Shown here piece after piece: positions 24,570 through 36,700 of a stretch of DNA of 64,000 nucleotides. A program made the position numbers and the translations under genes. The notes under the pieces were generated by a model. The model searched no databases. It saw nothing but the letters and a program-made list of their open reading frames with translations, and was not told the DNA's origin. Origin of the DNA: Tetrapyrgos nigripes (lineage: Eukaryota; Basidiomycota; Agaricomycetes; Agaricales; Campanellaceae); the NCBI GenBank assembly GCA_013368315.1, contig JAACJM010000054.1, positions 124,001-188,000 on the forward strand, given 5' to 3'. Numbering within the stretch: the stretch's first letter is position 1; every line of letters begins with the position of its first letter.

Positions 24570-27500
24570 ATGTCTCGCAGAAATTTGAGCAATATGCCGG
24601 ATGATGAACAAGGAGAAAATGAAGAAGGGAGGCAAATCTGCACCAACATTCAAATTGGGCCACTTGAGCCAGCTGAAGGTTTCAGTAGCTTTGCTGGCTA
24701 TTGGAGCCACAGGCTCAGAAATCAAAGGAGTTCAATTTTCCAGAATTATCGTCACAAGTATTGGGGAATTAGAGGGCAACACCAGGATAGAAAAGAATAT
24801 TATAACAGGAAGACTGAACATCATCTGGCAAAACTGCAGGAGGAGGATATTGAAATGGATATTGATGAACCACTCAACTACTCAGAGCAAGAAAGTGGGT
24901 TCTCTAGGAGCAGTGGTCCAAGACAATTTGAAGCAGCAGACTGCATTCAAGAAGATACATCTGCTCTAAACCTAGGATTGGCACATAAAGGTAGGTTCTT
25001 TGAACTGATTAGTGACATAAACACCTATCATTGATTAAAATAATCTAGAGTCTTCCATCACAAATGAAGCTGCTATATCCAGCCAATGGTTCACTAATGC
25101 ACATAGTTGGGTTCTCCAAAATTCAACTTTCAATAATTATGCAGGTGAGAATTCAAGTAATTTGAGGCCATTTAATAAAGACAAACTGAGAGTCATCTAG
25201 GAACTTCTTTAGGTGTAGACAAGGTAAGTAGACTCACCAAGGCATAAGTTATATCTATCTGAATCACTGTGAATTACTAGTCACAGAAGATCACATTTGA
25301 GTAAGTAATTAGACTGAGATGCTTTTTGCAGTCTGCTGATATCAATTTATAGTGCAATTCACTTTGCAACTCCACCTATCCCAAAGATTTTTACAGGAAG
25401 AGATGAGCTTGTCAATGAAGGAGCTAATATACTTTGCAGGAATGGTCAAAATCATTTGGCAATTCTTGGTCCAGGAGGCATTGGAAAAACTTCTCTTGCA
25501 TTAAAGATTAGTATTCAGCATGAGGTTCAGCAGAGATTTCACAAGTGCCATTTCTTGCCTTGTGACATTTTAGAGGATCATAATGGTCTCATTCAGGGAC
25601 TCATGAAAGTATTGGGGCTACAGATGCAGGAAGGAAAAGGCCAGCATGATATCTTATATAGTTATCTGCAAGTCAATCAAAACCCCCTCCTTGTCATCCT
25701 TGATAATTTTGAAACACCCTGGTATTACAAGGATGCCAGAATACAGGCCAAGCACTTTATTGAAAAGATTGCTGGGTTTAACTGTGTCACTTTCATTGTC
25801 ACCATGAGAGGCATGGAAGGGCCAGGAGATATTGCATGGAAGATACTTGGAGAATCTCAGATACCAACATTGTCCAGGGAAGCTGCCAGAGAAGCATTCT
25901 ATCAGATTTCCAGAAAGATCAAAACAGAAGATAATTCTGAAAAAATCAATCATCTTACTGAACAGTTGGACTGTGTTCCTCTGGCAATTAAATTGATAGC
26001 CCAACTTGCAAAGAAGATTGGCATTGAAGGTCTCAGTAAGATGTGGAAGGAATCAAAGACAAAGGTTCTTTTAGAGCCTGGTACACAACCTGGGAAATTG
26101 ACCAGTGTGGAATACTCCATAGAATTATCTGTGAAGTTACTTGATGATAGCACAAAGGGACTTTTGAGAGCACTGTCACATCTGCCAAATGGGGTACCTC
26201 ACTGGAAACAAATTCTAAACAATATGTTGCCTGATGTTCCTGAGCTTGAACTCAAAGTATTTCAATTGCTGGATTGCTCACTTGTGCTTGATAAAAGTGA
26301 TGCACTCATGATGCTGGCACCAGTCAGAGAGTACATATGTGCTAGATACAGTATCTCAGACTTCTTCTGTAACCAGATTGAGGTATTTTATGTGGCAATG
26401 ACAGAAATGATATCAAGAGATGCAAAGCCAGATGCAGATGTGGAGTTACATACTTTGAATCTGTTCAAGATGCTTTCACAATATCAAGGTCAAGGAGGGC
26501 AAGAGAAGGCTGCACACTGTCTTCACTGGATGGGATATATGTATTCTTGCCAAGGCAAGTACACTAATGCTGCAAAGTTCTTGACAGAAGCTAGAGTCAA
26601 GTTTCAAAACATCAACAATGAATATCAGGCAGTAAATTGTCTGTGGAGTATTGGTAATGTTCACAGGATGCAAAGCAGAAATAATGAGGCAATAACAATG
26701 CTATCAGAAGCCAAAACTCAGTTTCAGAAGATGGACAGCAAGAGGGGGATTGCAGACTGCTTGTGGGGTCTGGGTGACATTTACAATGTGCAAAGCGAAT
26801 ATAATAAGGCAAGAGAAACATTGTCAGAGGCCAGTGTTTTGTACCAGAGCATAGGTGATCAGAATGGAACTGCAAACTGCTTGGGGGTCCTAGGGGATAG
26901 TTACAGGCTGCAATCCAAATATAGTCAAGCAACAGAAACACTGCTAGAAGCCAGAGTTCTGTATCACAGCATAGGAAGTCAGCTTGGTACTGCACGATGT
27001 CTCTGGGGCCTGTGTGACATTTACAGAATGCAATCCAAATATAATGAGGCAGCAGAAACATTGTCAGAAGCCAATCTTTTGTACCAGAGCATAGGAAATC
27101 AGGTTGGTACTGCACATTGCTTGAGGAGCCTGGGTGACATTTACAGGATGCAAAGCAAATATAGTGAGGCAACAGAAACACTGCTAGAAGCCAGAGTTCT
27201 GTATAAGAGCATAGGAAGTCAGCTTGGTACTGCACATTGTCTCTGGAGCCTGGGTGTAATTTACAGGATGCAATCCAAGTATAGTGAGGCAGTAGCAACA
27301 TTGTCAGAAGCCAAGGTTATGTACCAGAGCGTAGGAGAACAGAGAGGTATTGCAGACTGTTTGAGAGTGCTGGGACAGATACTGTGCAGTCAGGATCAAT
27401 TGGATGAAGCTATTTCATTAATCCTTGAAGCCTATGAGATTTTTTCAAATATAAATGTTATTGCAGAGATGGGTCGCTGTTTGCAGGAATCAGGGATTAT

Positions 27501-27762
27501 ATACACAAAAATGGGCCAATATGAACTGGCAAAGCAAGCCTTCATTAATGCATTGGGATCTTACTCCCAGCTTCAGTCTCCAGATCATTATGGGATGGGA
27601 TGGTGCCACTATAAATTTGGCTTGCTTTTCAAAGACATGGGTGAGTTTACTGAGGCTAGAAAGAAGTTTCAGGAAGCTAGGGATGTTTTTGCATCTCATG
27701 GAGAGCTGCAAGGATATGTAGAGATGTGTGAAAAAGCTCTGAAGGAAATGGAGTCTCAATGA
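24570..27762 (+). CDS. Fungal NLR-type STAND ATPase with C-terminal TPR-like repeats
   Basis: Five exons (24570-24990, 25049-25144, 25213-25223, 25287-25300, 25332-27762) join in frame to 990 residues. Residues 1-140 are a polar, charged region I do not recognise. Next comes a short WFTNAHSWVLQNSTFNNYAG segment, of the kind often found before the NTPase in agaric NLRs. The NTPase has a Walker A GPGGIGKT (about residue 227), a Walker B-like LLVILDNFETPW, and a CVPLAIKLIAQLA block like the GLPLA motif of NB-ARC proteins. From about residue 570 there are ten 40-residue TPR-like units (CLWSLGDIYRMQSKY-type). Fungal NLRs of this build are thought to act in non-self recognition, with the NTPase as an oligomerising switch and the repeats as sensor; the ligand is unknown. 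The frame is fully open although its sequence has almost no CG dinucleotides. The two exons of 11 and 14 nt are inferred from frame. Confidence 0.82.
26500..27759 (+). repeat. Ten 120-bp TPR-coding repeats with a 240-bp higher-order pattern
   Basis: The units encode about 40 residues each with conserved C-L-(x)2-L-G-(x)-I-Y-x-x-Q-x-K-Y-x-E-A-x-x-T-L-x-E-A. Units at about 26870-26989 and 27110-27229 share long identical stretches (for example the codons for LLEARVLY and SIGSQLGT), and the units between and after them share a second type (TLSEA). This alternation suggests duplication of a two-unit block. The first unit and the last three are more diverged. Confidence 0.85.
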
Positions 27763-29344
27763 AGCTGCTGAGTAAACGTGTATCTATTCTTGGAGCAGAC
27801 CTTCAAAATCACATAAGTCTGACTTAATATTGACCATATGTTGTTTACTCTTTTGAATGCTTTTTCATAGTCAAACTGAAATAAAATATTAAGAATAAGT
27901 AAATTGAGTATGAAATAGCTCTTCACTTTGTGATCAATAAAACCTTATTTATAACCCCTATATAAAAAGTGCCTCATATATCACTATAGTAAGCCCAAAA
28001 TTGTAGCTCAAAATTGGCTGCTTTGAGCCTTTCTCAAACCTACAGTAGAGAATGTTTGTCTATTGTCTGTTACAAGTTGTACTCACCTATGCATAACCAT
28101 GGCCAAATCCAGATCCTCCATCAATAAGCAATAGGTACGGTCAGACTGGGTCACTTATTGGGTTGCTGAAAGAATAAAAATATTCATTTCTTGTTCTTCT
28201 GCTTCAGCAAAGGTCACGTTTGACCGACCCGCTCATTCTGAGCCCAATATTTCACTGAAAAGAAAGCTAAATACACTATTTTAAGGCCATGATAAGGGTT
28301 TATGTAGTGAGTTCACCCCTGAAAGCCTCTGTTTAGAATGAGAGGATGTACTGTAGTATTTCAACTGTAGGTTCACGTAACTACTCCCCATGAACTTGGT
28401 CAAAAATGCTTTTTGTAATGCATAACAAAGGCATTTTGGGTGTTTTCTTACCATAAAAGGGTCATGGGAGCACCAGCTTCACTGTAAATGAAACTTGGTG
28501 CAAACTAAAGAGATTGTGTAATGCTCAATATCAATGAACCTACAGGCAAAATACTACAGTATGGGGGGCACCAAACAGCATCTTACAGCCCCAGAAAATG
28601 TTATGATAATAGGTGGTTTTTGTAATTAAGCGCTAGGAACTGCACCCAAACACAAAACCGTATACAAATGTAAATGAGACAAGTGTTACGGGTGGTCAGA
28701 GTACTCAAACTCCCAGTTTACTTGTACTATAAGTACTTTTGATCAGGGTTTTTTTAATGTCATTAGCGCTTAGCGCGCAACACAATAAACACAAGTTTAA
28801 CACCAAGTGGATCAACGAGTCCCAAAATCAAACACTTGTAGGCCACAGTTGCCTTAAAATCAACACTCAATAGACCAGAAGGTCAACACAAAGATCACAG
28901 TTATAACCCAAAGATGTTCAATTTTAAAACTCTATTATCTCCAACACAATGTTTATACTCATAGCGAGTGCAGTTAAGTTTGTTTAGAAGCTTTAGTCTG
29001 TGTTTCACATCCTCTACTATTGCTAGCGAGATCCGATACTCTACAGTACGTGGCTTAAGTAGCTACTTGTAATATCTGGTCCTTTTATACTACTTGCAGC
29101 TACAACTATACAGTTACCTATTTCTTTTTGAGGTCTGCTAAAAGGTACGTAGAGAAAATATAAAACAAATCAAAAAGTCTGCTAGCGAGTTCTACCTATT
29201 TCCTTATAAGTAAAGACTTGCTTATTAGGGTATACAGAAACTGTTCAATATTATCTAAATATTCGTAGGAACTTTCTTCAGTTCCCTTTGTAAGCCATCT
29301 GGTGTTTTCGTGTACCTAGTGAACTGCACAGGTATCCTGTGGGT

Positions 29345-29612
29345 ACTTTTGGCACGACCCGTACCCATACCCATGCGCAAAAATACCCACGGGTCACGCT
29401 GCTAGCAGGGCTTGAACTCAAGACCTCGCAAAATTGGGTCCTCAAATCAGTACGCAGTTAACCGTTAAGCTATTTCAACATTATTACAGTTAATTGCGTG
29501 CAATATTGGGGTGTCTAGAGCCACCTGAAGGGGCCACGGGTCCGGAGATCACTACCCGTACCCGTACCTGCGAGACCCATACCCGCAACCCGTGGCAACC
29601 CGCGCAACCCGT
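29345..29612. repeat. Degenerate ACCCGT/ACCCAT-rich repeat on both sides of a tRNA-like sequence
   Basis: At 29355-29394 and 29541-29612 the words ACCCGT, ACCCAT, ACCCGC and the reverse complement ACGGGT recur every 5-10 bases. The tRNA-like unit at 29405-29480 lies between the two clusters. This could be the body of one non-autonomous element or a simple repeat around it. Confidence 0.5.
29405..29480 (-). mobile_element. tRNA-like sequence, possible SINE head or decayed tRNA
   Basis: On the minus strand an A-box-like TAGCTTAACGG (29472-29462) is followed 43 bases later by a B-box-like GAGTTCAAGCC (29419-29409), the spacing of an internal RNA polymerase III promoter. The acceptor and D-stem do not pair well, so a working tRNA is unlikely. 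A tRNA-derived SINE is the more likely reading, in line with the repeat-rich setting, but no poly(A) or second copy was found in the window. Confidence 0.4.
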
Positions 29613-31875
29613 GCTTTTCACTACGTGTACCGTCCTGGTTAGCGAGCATCACATCTATGACTCAGAACACTTCACTTATGACTGCTAGGTCCTTCATACA
29701 CGTCCTTACACTAGGGGCATAGGGTTTTCTCATAGTTTCTTTATTCCGTTCGGTTTTCCTTTCCCTTTCCTCCAATCTTGCTTTATTCGTGTTCTATGTA
29801 TTGCCAGCAGTCTACTACTGAGTCCTACATACGAGTCCAGCTCTTCTGCAGTCCCATTTGCATACTTATTCCTTCCTTAATGCTTTCAACACCTAGCTAG
29901 ACAATTACTGACAGATTTATCCTTATCCGGAAATAACGTTACCTGTTTGGGTTGTATTCTGATCATTCAGATGTACTGCGACTTAGCGCTTCTGTCCCTC
30001 ATATCTCTGTGTAGAGATGCCCATCCACTATCCCCTCTGTACTGAAGGATAGCTGAACTCTCTGGGATCCTGTACATATATACTTTGTCCTACTTTTGTC
30101 CACATGTACCTTTTACAGATACTTAAGATTCCCTCAAAGCCATTTAAGTACTACGGGATTTACCAATACATAGATCTAGACCTAGCGTGATTGTCCGCAT
30201 GTCCGATCTTAACGCTGTCTTCTCTGAGCGACCTTTCGGCTGAGGATTGTGTTGCTTACGTGTTCCTATGCCCATGAATAGTGGCTACCTCGCATTTCAC
30301 TGTCCCTTTGGATCACGCTAGCAGTTCTAGTCATTATAATAGGATTCGAAAGCCTTTATAGACTATCTTTACCATTTGGTGGGTCTGCTATTATAACTCC
30401 CAACTTGTACATATCTATCATAGTACTTAGAATGAGTTGTTTCTCCATTCGTAAGCACTTAATATTATTGTACCATTGTTTTCTTAGTCCTGCTAGGTAT
30501 TAACTAGCAGTTCAGGGCTCACCCTAGTCCTCTTATTCCCTTAAAAGAATGTCAAAACTGATATTATGAACCAAAATCCAAGTATGTATACTGCGATTTT
30601 GTACAGTGTATCAACGAGTAGAACAATTAGTTACCATGTAATAGATAGTACCAAAATTGAATAGTACTTCTCTAAATAAGTAAGTATGATTGTGGACTTG
30701 TGAACTGAAAGACAAAACTATGCCTCTGGTGCAGGTCCAAATCTGTGAATCGTGAGTACACATGCAGGCACAAAACTCCCATAAATCTCTGGCCAAATAA
30801 AGGAATTTTGAACCCCAGTGTACACAATTTTTTTTTATTAGTTGAAGCTTGGATGAATAAGAGTTCTGGACAGAAACATTAATGAATTTTTTAATTTATT
30901 CCTTACAACATGTTCTGTATGGTACATAATATCTCTTTTGAACAGTGTGCCATTCTTTCTTATCTTTGGAGGCCTCGAAGACCAAAGGCCAGAAATGACA
31001 ATTGCCATCAGGGATCGATCAATGAGTATGTTTAGTACATTTGTTTCTAGGCTCTTTTCCTATGCTGTAAACACCCAAGAACACACTGTAAATAGACTGG
31101 GTTATGTGCTACAGAATCAGTACTTATGCTGTGGTTTGAATGCTCTGCAGCAAAATGAGTAATAGCTGCAGGATTGTTTTTGTCTTAGGCTATAGCTAAT
31201 CTGATCTAGTCAAAATCAGCTGAAATGACTGAAGACTCGCCAGAGTACAGGGAATAAAATCTCAAATGAATAGACGCAGCAGACTGAAATTGAGTCCATT
31301 GGCAGAAGTATACAGTTATGGAGTGTTTCCAGCTATCCATGGTGTACTTGATCTGGGCTCAATTGTACCATTAGTCCGTGCTTAAATCACTCTGGTGGGC
31401 GGCCAAAAGAAATGGTGCTGCATGTCCAAATCTGCACATTTCTCTTTTAGTGGGAGTGGTTCCACTATAGTACAAGGAATGCAATCTCAAATGAACAGAC
31501 TCGGAGATGGGAAATCAAGCTCAGAGTACAGATAGAAGTACATCCATGATTGCTCAGCTGCATACAGAAGCTGGAAACACTGTCCCCCAGGAGAACAAAA
31601 GAGGCACTATACTGGGAAACACATATCATTGTATTTTTCTCTGGTTGCTATTACCTTACCCATTTCATTGCAGAGCATTCAGGCCAATGCATACTAGTCC
31701 TATGATTCAAGCCCTCATTGGATTCTAGTTCACTGAGTCACATGATGGAAAACGAGTGTGGGCAATTGATAAAATTGATCCGAGGTCCTACAGGGAACGA
31801 GGTGTACTAGCAATCAACCAGGTGTTCAGAGACTCCAATTTATGTAAATTACAAAGGACAAACTAGTCAAACTTT

Positions 31876-33163
31876 CTACCGACCTAATTTCTTACTCAAT
31901 GCATAGCTCAAGGCCTGAGCTGAAAATGAATAATTGTCTCCATCTCCTCCATTCCCATCCCCAATGCCATGTACCAAGGCGCCAAGGCCCTCCACCTCTA
32001 ATTCCAGCTCTTCAACCAGGCGTGTTGCACCACTCATATAAGCCAATTTAGCTATGAAGGCATGTAAGGCTATGAGTTGGGATGACGGCGTAGGAAGCTT
32101 GTTTGGATCTGGAGTGGTAAAGGTGACTGTTGTGCCATCCTCATAGACTCCGCAGAGTCGGCCCTTGGGCCGAAAAGTCTTGAGTATGTAGGTATCGGAT
32201 TCGGTCTCGCATTGCTAGGAACAAGAAATGAAAAAGCGTCAACAAATTGTAACCCAAGCCACTCAGTGAGAATACACTCACTTCTAACCACACATACAGA
32301 CTATCAAAATAATATCGAGCATTACTGTTCATCATCATCATGTTCTGAAGGGAATGATAAGAATGCGGAAAACTGTTTCGCTTTCTGTTGTATCCGAAAG
32401 CCTGGAAGATCGCTGATATCGATGCATGCGCAGAATGACTCCTTGCCAACTCGTTCTGCAAAGTAAGCATAAAGCGGTCAGTTGAAACATGTGCATTCAT
32501 TCACAATCACATACCAGTAGATATTTAGAGTCAGGCACGATATAGACGCAATACGTAACCGTGGCACCCACTCGGTTCAAGTCTTCTTCACTAATGCTTG
32601 GGTTGTCTTGAGCGTCATAATCAAAACTTCCACTCAACACGCATCGCAAACCATCCCGGATAGAGGCCTTCAGAGGGCTCGTTGTGAATGTCAAGTGTTA
32701 TTTTTGTAAAAATATAAAGCACTGACCTGTCTTTTGAGTTCTAGGTGCGCTCTCGCGGCTTGAATGTCAAGCTCCGAGTCCAAATTGGAATCGGAATCCC
32801 AACCAGATATGGACGAGGGCAGATGCGAGGTTTGAGACTTTCTAACTGTTTGCAGACGTCGTTAGTTTGCCTGTGCTGCAACAAGATTCGATACATACAC
32901 GGTGCAATCATATAGTATACAAAAGCTTGACCAAGGTCAAAGAGCGTGGAATTGTCATCTCGGCATGACTTGATGACTGTAGTCACTTCACTCAAAATGG
33001 TAGGAGAAGGGGCAAGAAGGATAAGGTAGCCAAGGACTCTTGCGTATACGGTGTCTTCCTTAGTCTTTGCATTCCTTTCCAGATCCAAACAGAGTGTGTA
33101 GGCAGTGAAGGATTCAGAGCGAGCATCCAAAGAGCATTCGTGAGCTGAACGGAGGGCCGTCAT
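31876..33163 (-). CDS. HNH-endonuclease-like protein with altered active-site motifs
   Basis: Translation starts at 33163 (MTALRSAHECSLDARS). The first exon encodes a helical leader (AYTLCLDLERNAKTKED...). After two introns the block SIRDGLRCVLSGSFDYDAQ is followed by TVTYCVYIVPDSKY, then SISAIFQAFGYNR, YHSLQNMMMM and YYFDSLYVWLE, and a C-terminal tail that ends at 31876. The order RDG.RC..(T/S)G, C-A-H-I-(I/F)-P-(E/D)-S, I-H-S..N and F..L..WFE is that of the HNH_2-type domain common in Agaricomycetes. Here the AH of CAHI is VY and the HSL..N..T part is YHSLQN, so the usual first histidine is missing. It may be a non-catalytic relative. Splice sites at about 32900, 32730, 32520-32460 and 32280-32220 were placed from motif continuity. 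Confidence 0.72.
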
Positions 33164-33705
33164 CGTTGCAGTTGGTCGCAGCTGGTGGTTGCAGTGTAAA
33201 AGGCGTTGTGTGATTTTGTTTACATGGCAATATCACGGTGTCAGATCCAAGACAGATCCGTCCGATCTGGAGCCGTCATGGACAAAAACGATCGGGCTTC
33301 AGGCTCGATTCAGGCTTTTGTTTTCCTTTGGAGGTGCTAGCGAGAGACGGAGGTCATGCACTTAGCAAAGAGACTGAAACACAAATCGAGCGGTATGATC
33401 AATATACTGTACTTATACAAGGCTGACTGTAATAGATGGTATGTATGTAGAATCTTGGCTGTACGGAACATAAAAGATCTAGAAAACGAAAGGAAATTGC
33501 GCACTGTAGGGCCTAGGCAAGTTGATCAAAGTAGTTAGTGAAGAGCTTGGACTCGACAATCTCTGTGTCTATCCCTGAACGACTCGGAACCTAAAACGAA
33601 ATGGCCACGTTAGACATGTATAACTTGTGAACGTAGCGTAGTGCAAAAACTTACAATCCATTAAAACAGAAGCAAGAGTCGCCCCAGCCGAAGAGTCAAG
33701 ACAGA
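33164..33705. other. Intergenic stretch, no supported gene
   Basis: It holds the upstream region of the HNH-like gene and the 3' side of the disordered-protein gene. Only short frames are present. Confidence 0.4.
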
Positions 33706-36700
33706 TCAAACCAGAGGCTCAATCTCAACCTCAGTCATCTCAATCTCAATCTCCTGCATCAACCTCGCCATATCTCGATCTAGCTCTGCAAGTTGCTCCA
33801 AAACCCTGTCAAGGGCACGTCTGATACCAGCCGCGACAGCGAAAAAGTCAGAGTCAGAGTCCATTTCAGACTTGGACTTGGACTTGGACTTGGAGTTCGC
33901 GGTTGTGGCTTCCAAGGTAGGCGGAGTGACAACGATATGAACATGCCCAGGTCCAGGTCTCCCCAAGATACCGTCGATTTCGGTGTTGTTGAAAGTGCTG
34001 AACAAGGCACTGCCTGTACTACCGTCCCCGTCCCCGTCAACCTCGAGGTCAACGGCAGCTTCGTCAATACCCTCAACCTCAAACAAAAAGTCTGAAAGAG
34101 AGACTTCGGCCTCAGGTGCACCTTTCCCTTGTGTGGTACCTGTACCGCTACCCGTGGGCCAGTCCAGAGTTGACAATTGCGAAAGGAGGACGGCGTAGTA
34201 CTCTTGTTCTTGGAAAAAGGAACTGGAACCGCCATCGAACGACGGCAAGGTCAAAGGTTGTTCACCACTGTCCGTGCCGTCTTCAACTGTTAGCGCCTGG
34301 GCCAGGTCGACATCTATGCCCATGTCCATGTCAACAACACCCACATCGATATCGTTATCCTGCCCACCCAAGTCATCTTCATCTTCAACGTCGGAAGAGT
34401 TCAATACACCGGTACCGGTTTCGGAACCATGACCATGACCACTACCACTACCCGCACCGTCCTCCCCCTCCTGCCCCAAACCCAAAGTCGGCTCAGCCTG
34501 CTCTTGGTCTTGCTCCTCCATAACGCGTCCATAAGCATGTGCATGTCTACTTCCACGCTCACTACCAACACCAGTCATCTCCATCTCCGTTTCCGTCTCC
34601 GTCAAAAAAGGATCATCCAACCTCGCCCTCAAATAATCCAAAAAAGATACAGGGAACGGACAAAGCCTCAGCCTCTGTGCCTCTCCTCCCCCTCCCTCCG
34701 AATCCGAATCAGAAACAGAAACAGGTCTATAAGCAGGTGTGACTCCATCGTAAAGCTGACTTGACGAAGGGATGGAGGGAAAGGTTAAAAACAAGGGCGA
34801 GATGTCTTTGCCTTTGTCTTTGTCTTCTGGAAGCAGAGTGGGTTGTACGACGGGTGTTACTGTTTCTGTCTCTGTAACTTTGGGAGCAGATAGCGGTAGC
34901 GGCGAGAGTGAGTGTACCGAGTCGAACGTCGATGATGAGATGCTTGATGACGAGGATGATGATGACGATGATGTAGAAGAACGAGAGGTCGAGTACAAGA
35001 TGTCATCACCCTCAGCGCGGACGACAATAACAGACGTTTCCGTTGCCGTTTCCCCTGCAGTATCGGTTTCTGTCTCTGTCTCTATCTCTTCTTCACCCTC
35101 GCTACTTCTGCTCCTGCTCCGCGTTTCCTGCCCAGATCCAGACCCAGGATGAAATCTTCGCTCGCTTTGCCCCCCCTCCAACAACTCCAAAGCCAATTGC
35201 ATCTGCATAAACATCGACGCGCCCACACGTCCACATTCCACGCCAGTCGGCGTCGCTGTGAGTGTACCAACATACATCGGCGTAGACACCGACACCGACA
35301 CCTCTGATTCTATGTCTTCTATGGGCGCCCCAGCACTTGGCTGGGAGAGACTGAATTCCAAAGGACGATTATCGTCGCTTTTGTCAAGCAAGAGCTGCGA
35401 ACGGGAGCTTTTTCTTCTTTTCTCGTTTGGGTTTGGGTTTGTGCAAGGCAGGAAAAGACCCGGGGTATGAATAGGATTAGGATCGGCGTTATAAGAATGA
35501 GGAGAAGAGTATGTGTGTCCACCGAAAAGCTGACTGACTTCGTCGTCGTCGTCGTCGTCATGGTAATTTTTCTCGGATGATTGTACTGGCGACGAGAACG
35601 ATACTGTGATACGAGGAATCGTGCATATCTCGACCTCTGAACTAGAGGTTGATGTTGAAGTTGGGCCGAAAACGTTTGGAGTAGTAGACAAGGTCTCTCG
35701 TGCAAGAGGCGTAACATCAACAGCATCGGGTCCTGCTGGACAAGGCGTAGACGGTGCTGCGGACCAGGGCGAGACGAACAATCTAGAGGCCCAAGAAGAA
35801 GTCGCGCGAGGAGTGGAAACAGGGGATGCGTATTCCTATGTAAATAATCAGAACTCAACGCTCTTAGATAAAGAGCCAATCACTTACGATAGGCCGGGTT
35901 GAAAAGTCTTCGTCGTCTTCCGAACCTTGTCCAGGCGTATCACAACGGAACGGTGATCCCAAACAGTGAGCTTCCACCAATATGCTGGTGGGGGCAGGAG
36001 AGGGTGTAGGAGCACCTGATCGTGTAAAACCCCATACCTCTGGCGTGAATAAGGATTCGGATTCGGATTCTTCAGCGAATGGGAATGGTCTCGGACCTGG
36101 ACCTGCAGGATACGTGGGCGAAGGAGTACGTGTACATATAGATACCGTCGCAATGTTCCGCCCAGAACGATCTTGCTGAGGGTGCCTGATACCGACTCCG
36201 TTGACCACTAAAAAATGCCAGTCAGACCTTGGAATTTATATGAAATGACGGATAACACACCTTTATCTCGCAAAACCGTGTTTTTGTGCTTTGAGCCCTT
36301 TCCTCTTCCTCTTCCTCTCACGAATCCTGATCTCGAAGCCGTATTCACTTCTCTTGTGGTCCTGTTCAATTCCGATTGACGCTCAACCTTCCTGCGTCGG
36401 CTTGGCCCGTCGCCATCTTCCTCAGTCGGAATGTCCATATAGACGTCAAAAGGCTTGCCAGTAGTATCACGAGTTGTCAAAGTCTTCCGAGTCTTCTTGC
36501 GTTGTGGTTCATCTTCCTCTTTGTTACCCGACAGAATGTAGTTTGAGGTGCATGCAGAAGCCTTTGCCTTTCTCTTGCGCGAGTCAAAGCGAGGGAGGTA
36601 GTAGCTGTTATTCAGCTCGTGCTGTCGTTCATGGGTAGAATCAGAATCAAAATCAGAATAGATGTTGCAGAATTCGGTATTAGCAATGGCGTTATTGTTT

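Larger units (their letters stand above)
27763..31875. other. AT-rich repeat-like region without supported genes
   Basis: About 4.1 kb holds only short frames (the longest about 75 codons) in all six frames. Sub-blocks differ: 27.8-28.7 kb and 30.6-31.85 kb are CpG-poor like the NLR gene, while 28.7-30.5 kb has more CG and many CTAGCAG/CTAGC-type words as in decayed mobile elements. A tRNA-like sequence and a CCCGTA-rich array near 29.4 kb are listed separately. No reverse transcriptase, integrase or transposase motif could be read. Confidence 0.5.

Noticed and set aside
26612..27301. 229-codon minus-strand frame within the NLR repeats
   Set aside because: It mirrors the periodic TPR codons on the opposite strand and has no independent feature.
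28684..28760. Possible LTR start (TGTTACGG...)
   Set aside because: No matching 3' end (CGTAACA) or second LTR, primer-binding site or polymerase remains were seen.
34772..35152. 126-codon plus-strand frame with Ser/Val/Asp runs
   Set aside because: It is the reverse complement of low-complexity codons in the disordered-protein gene.
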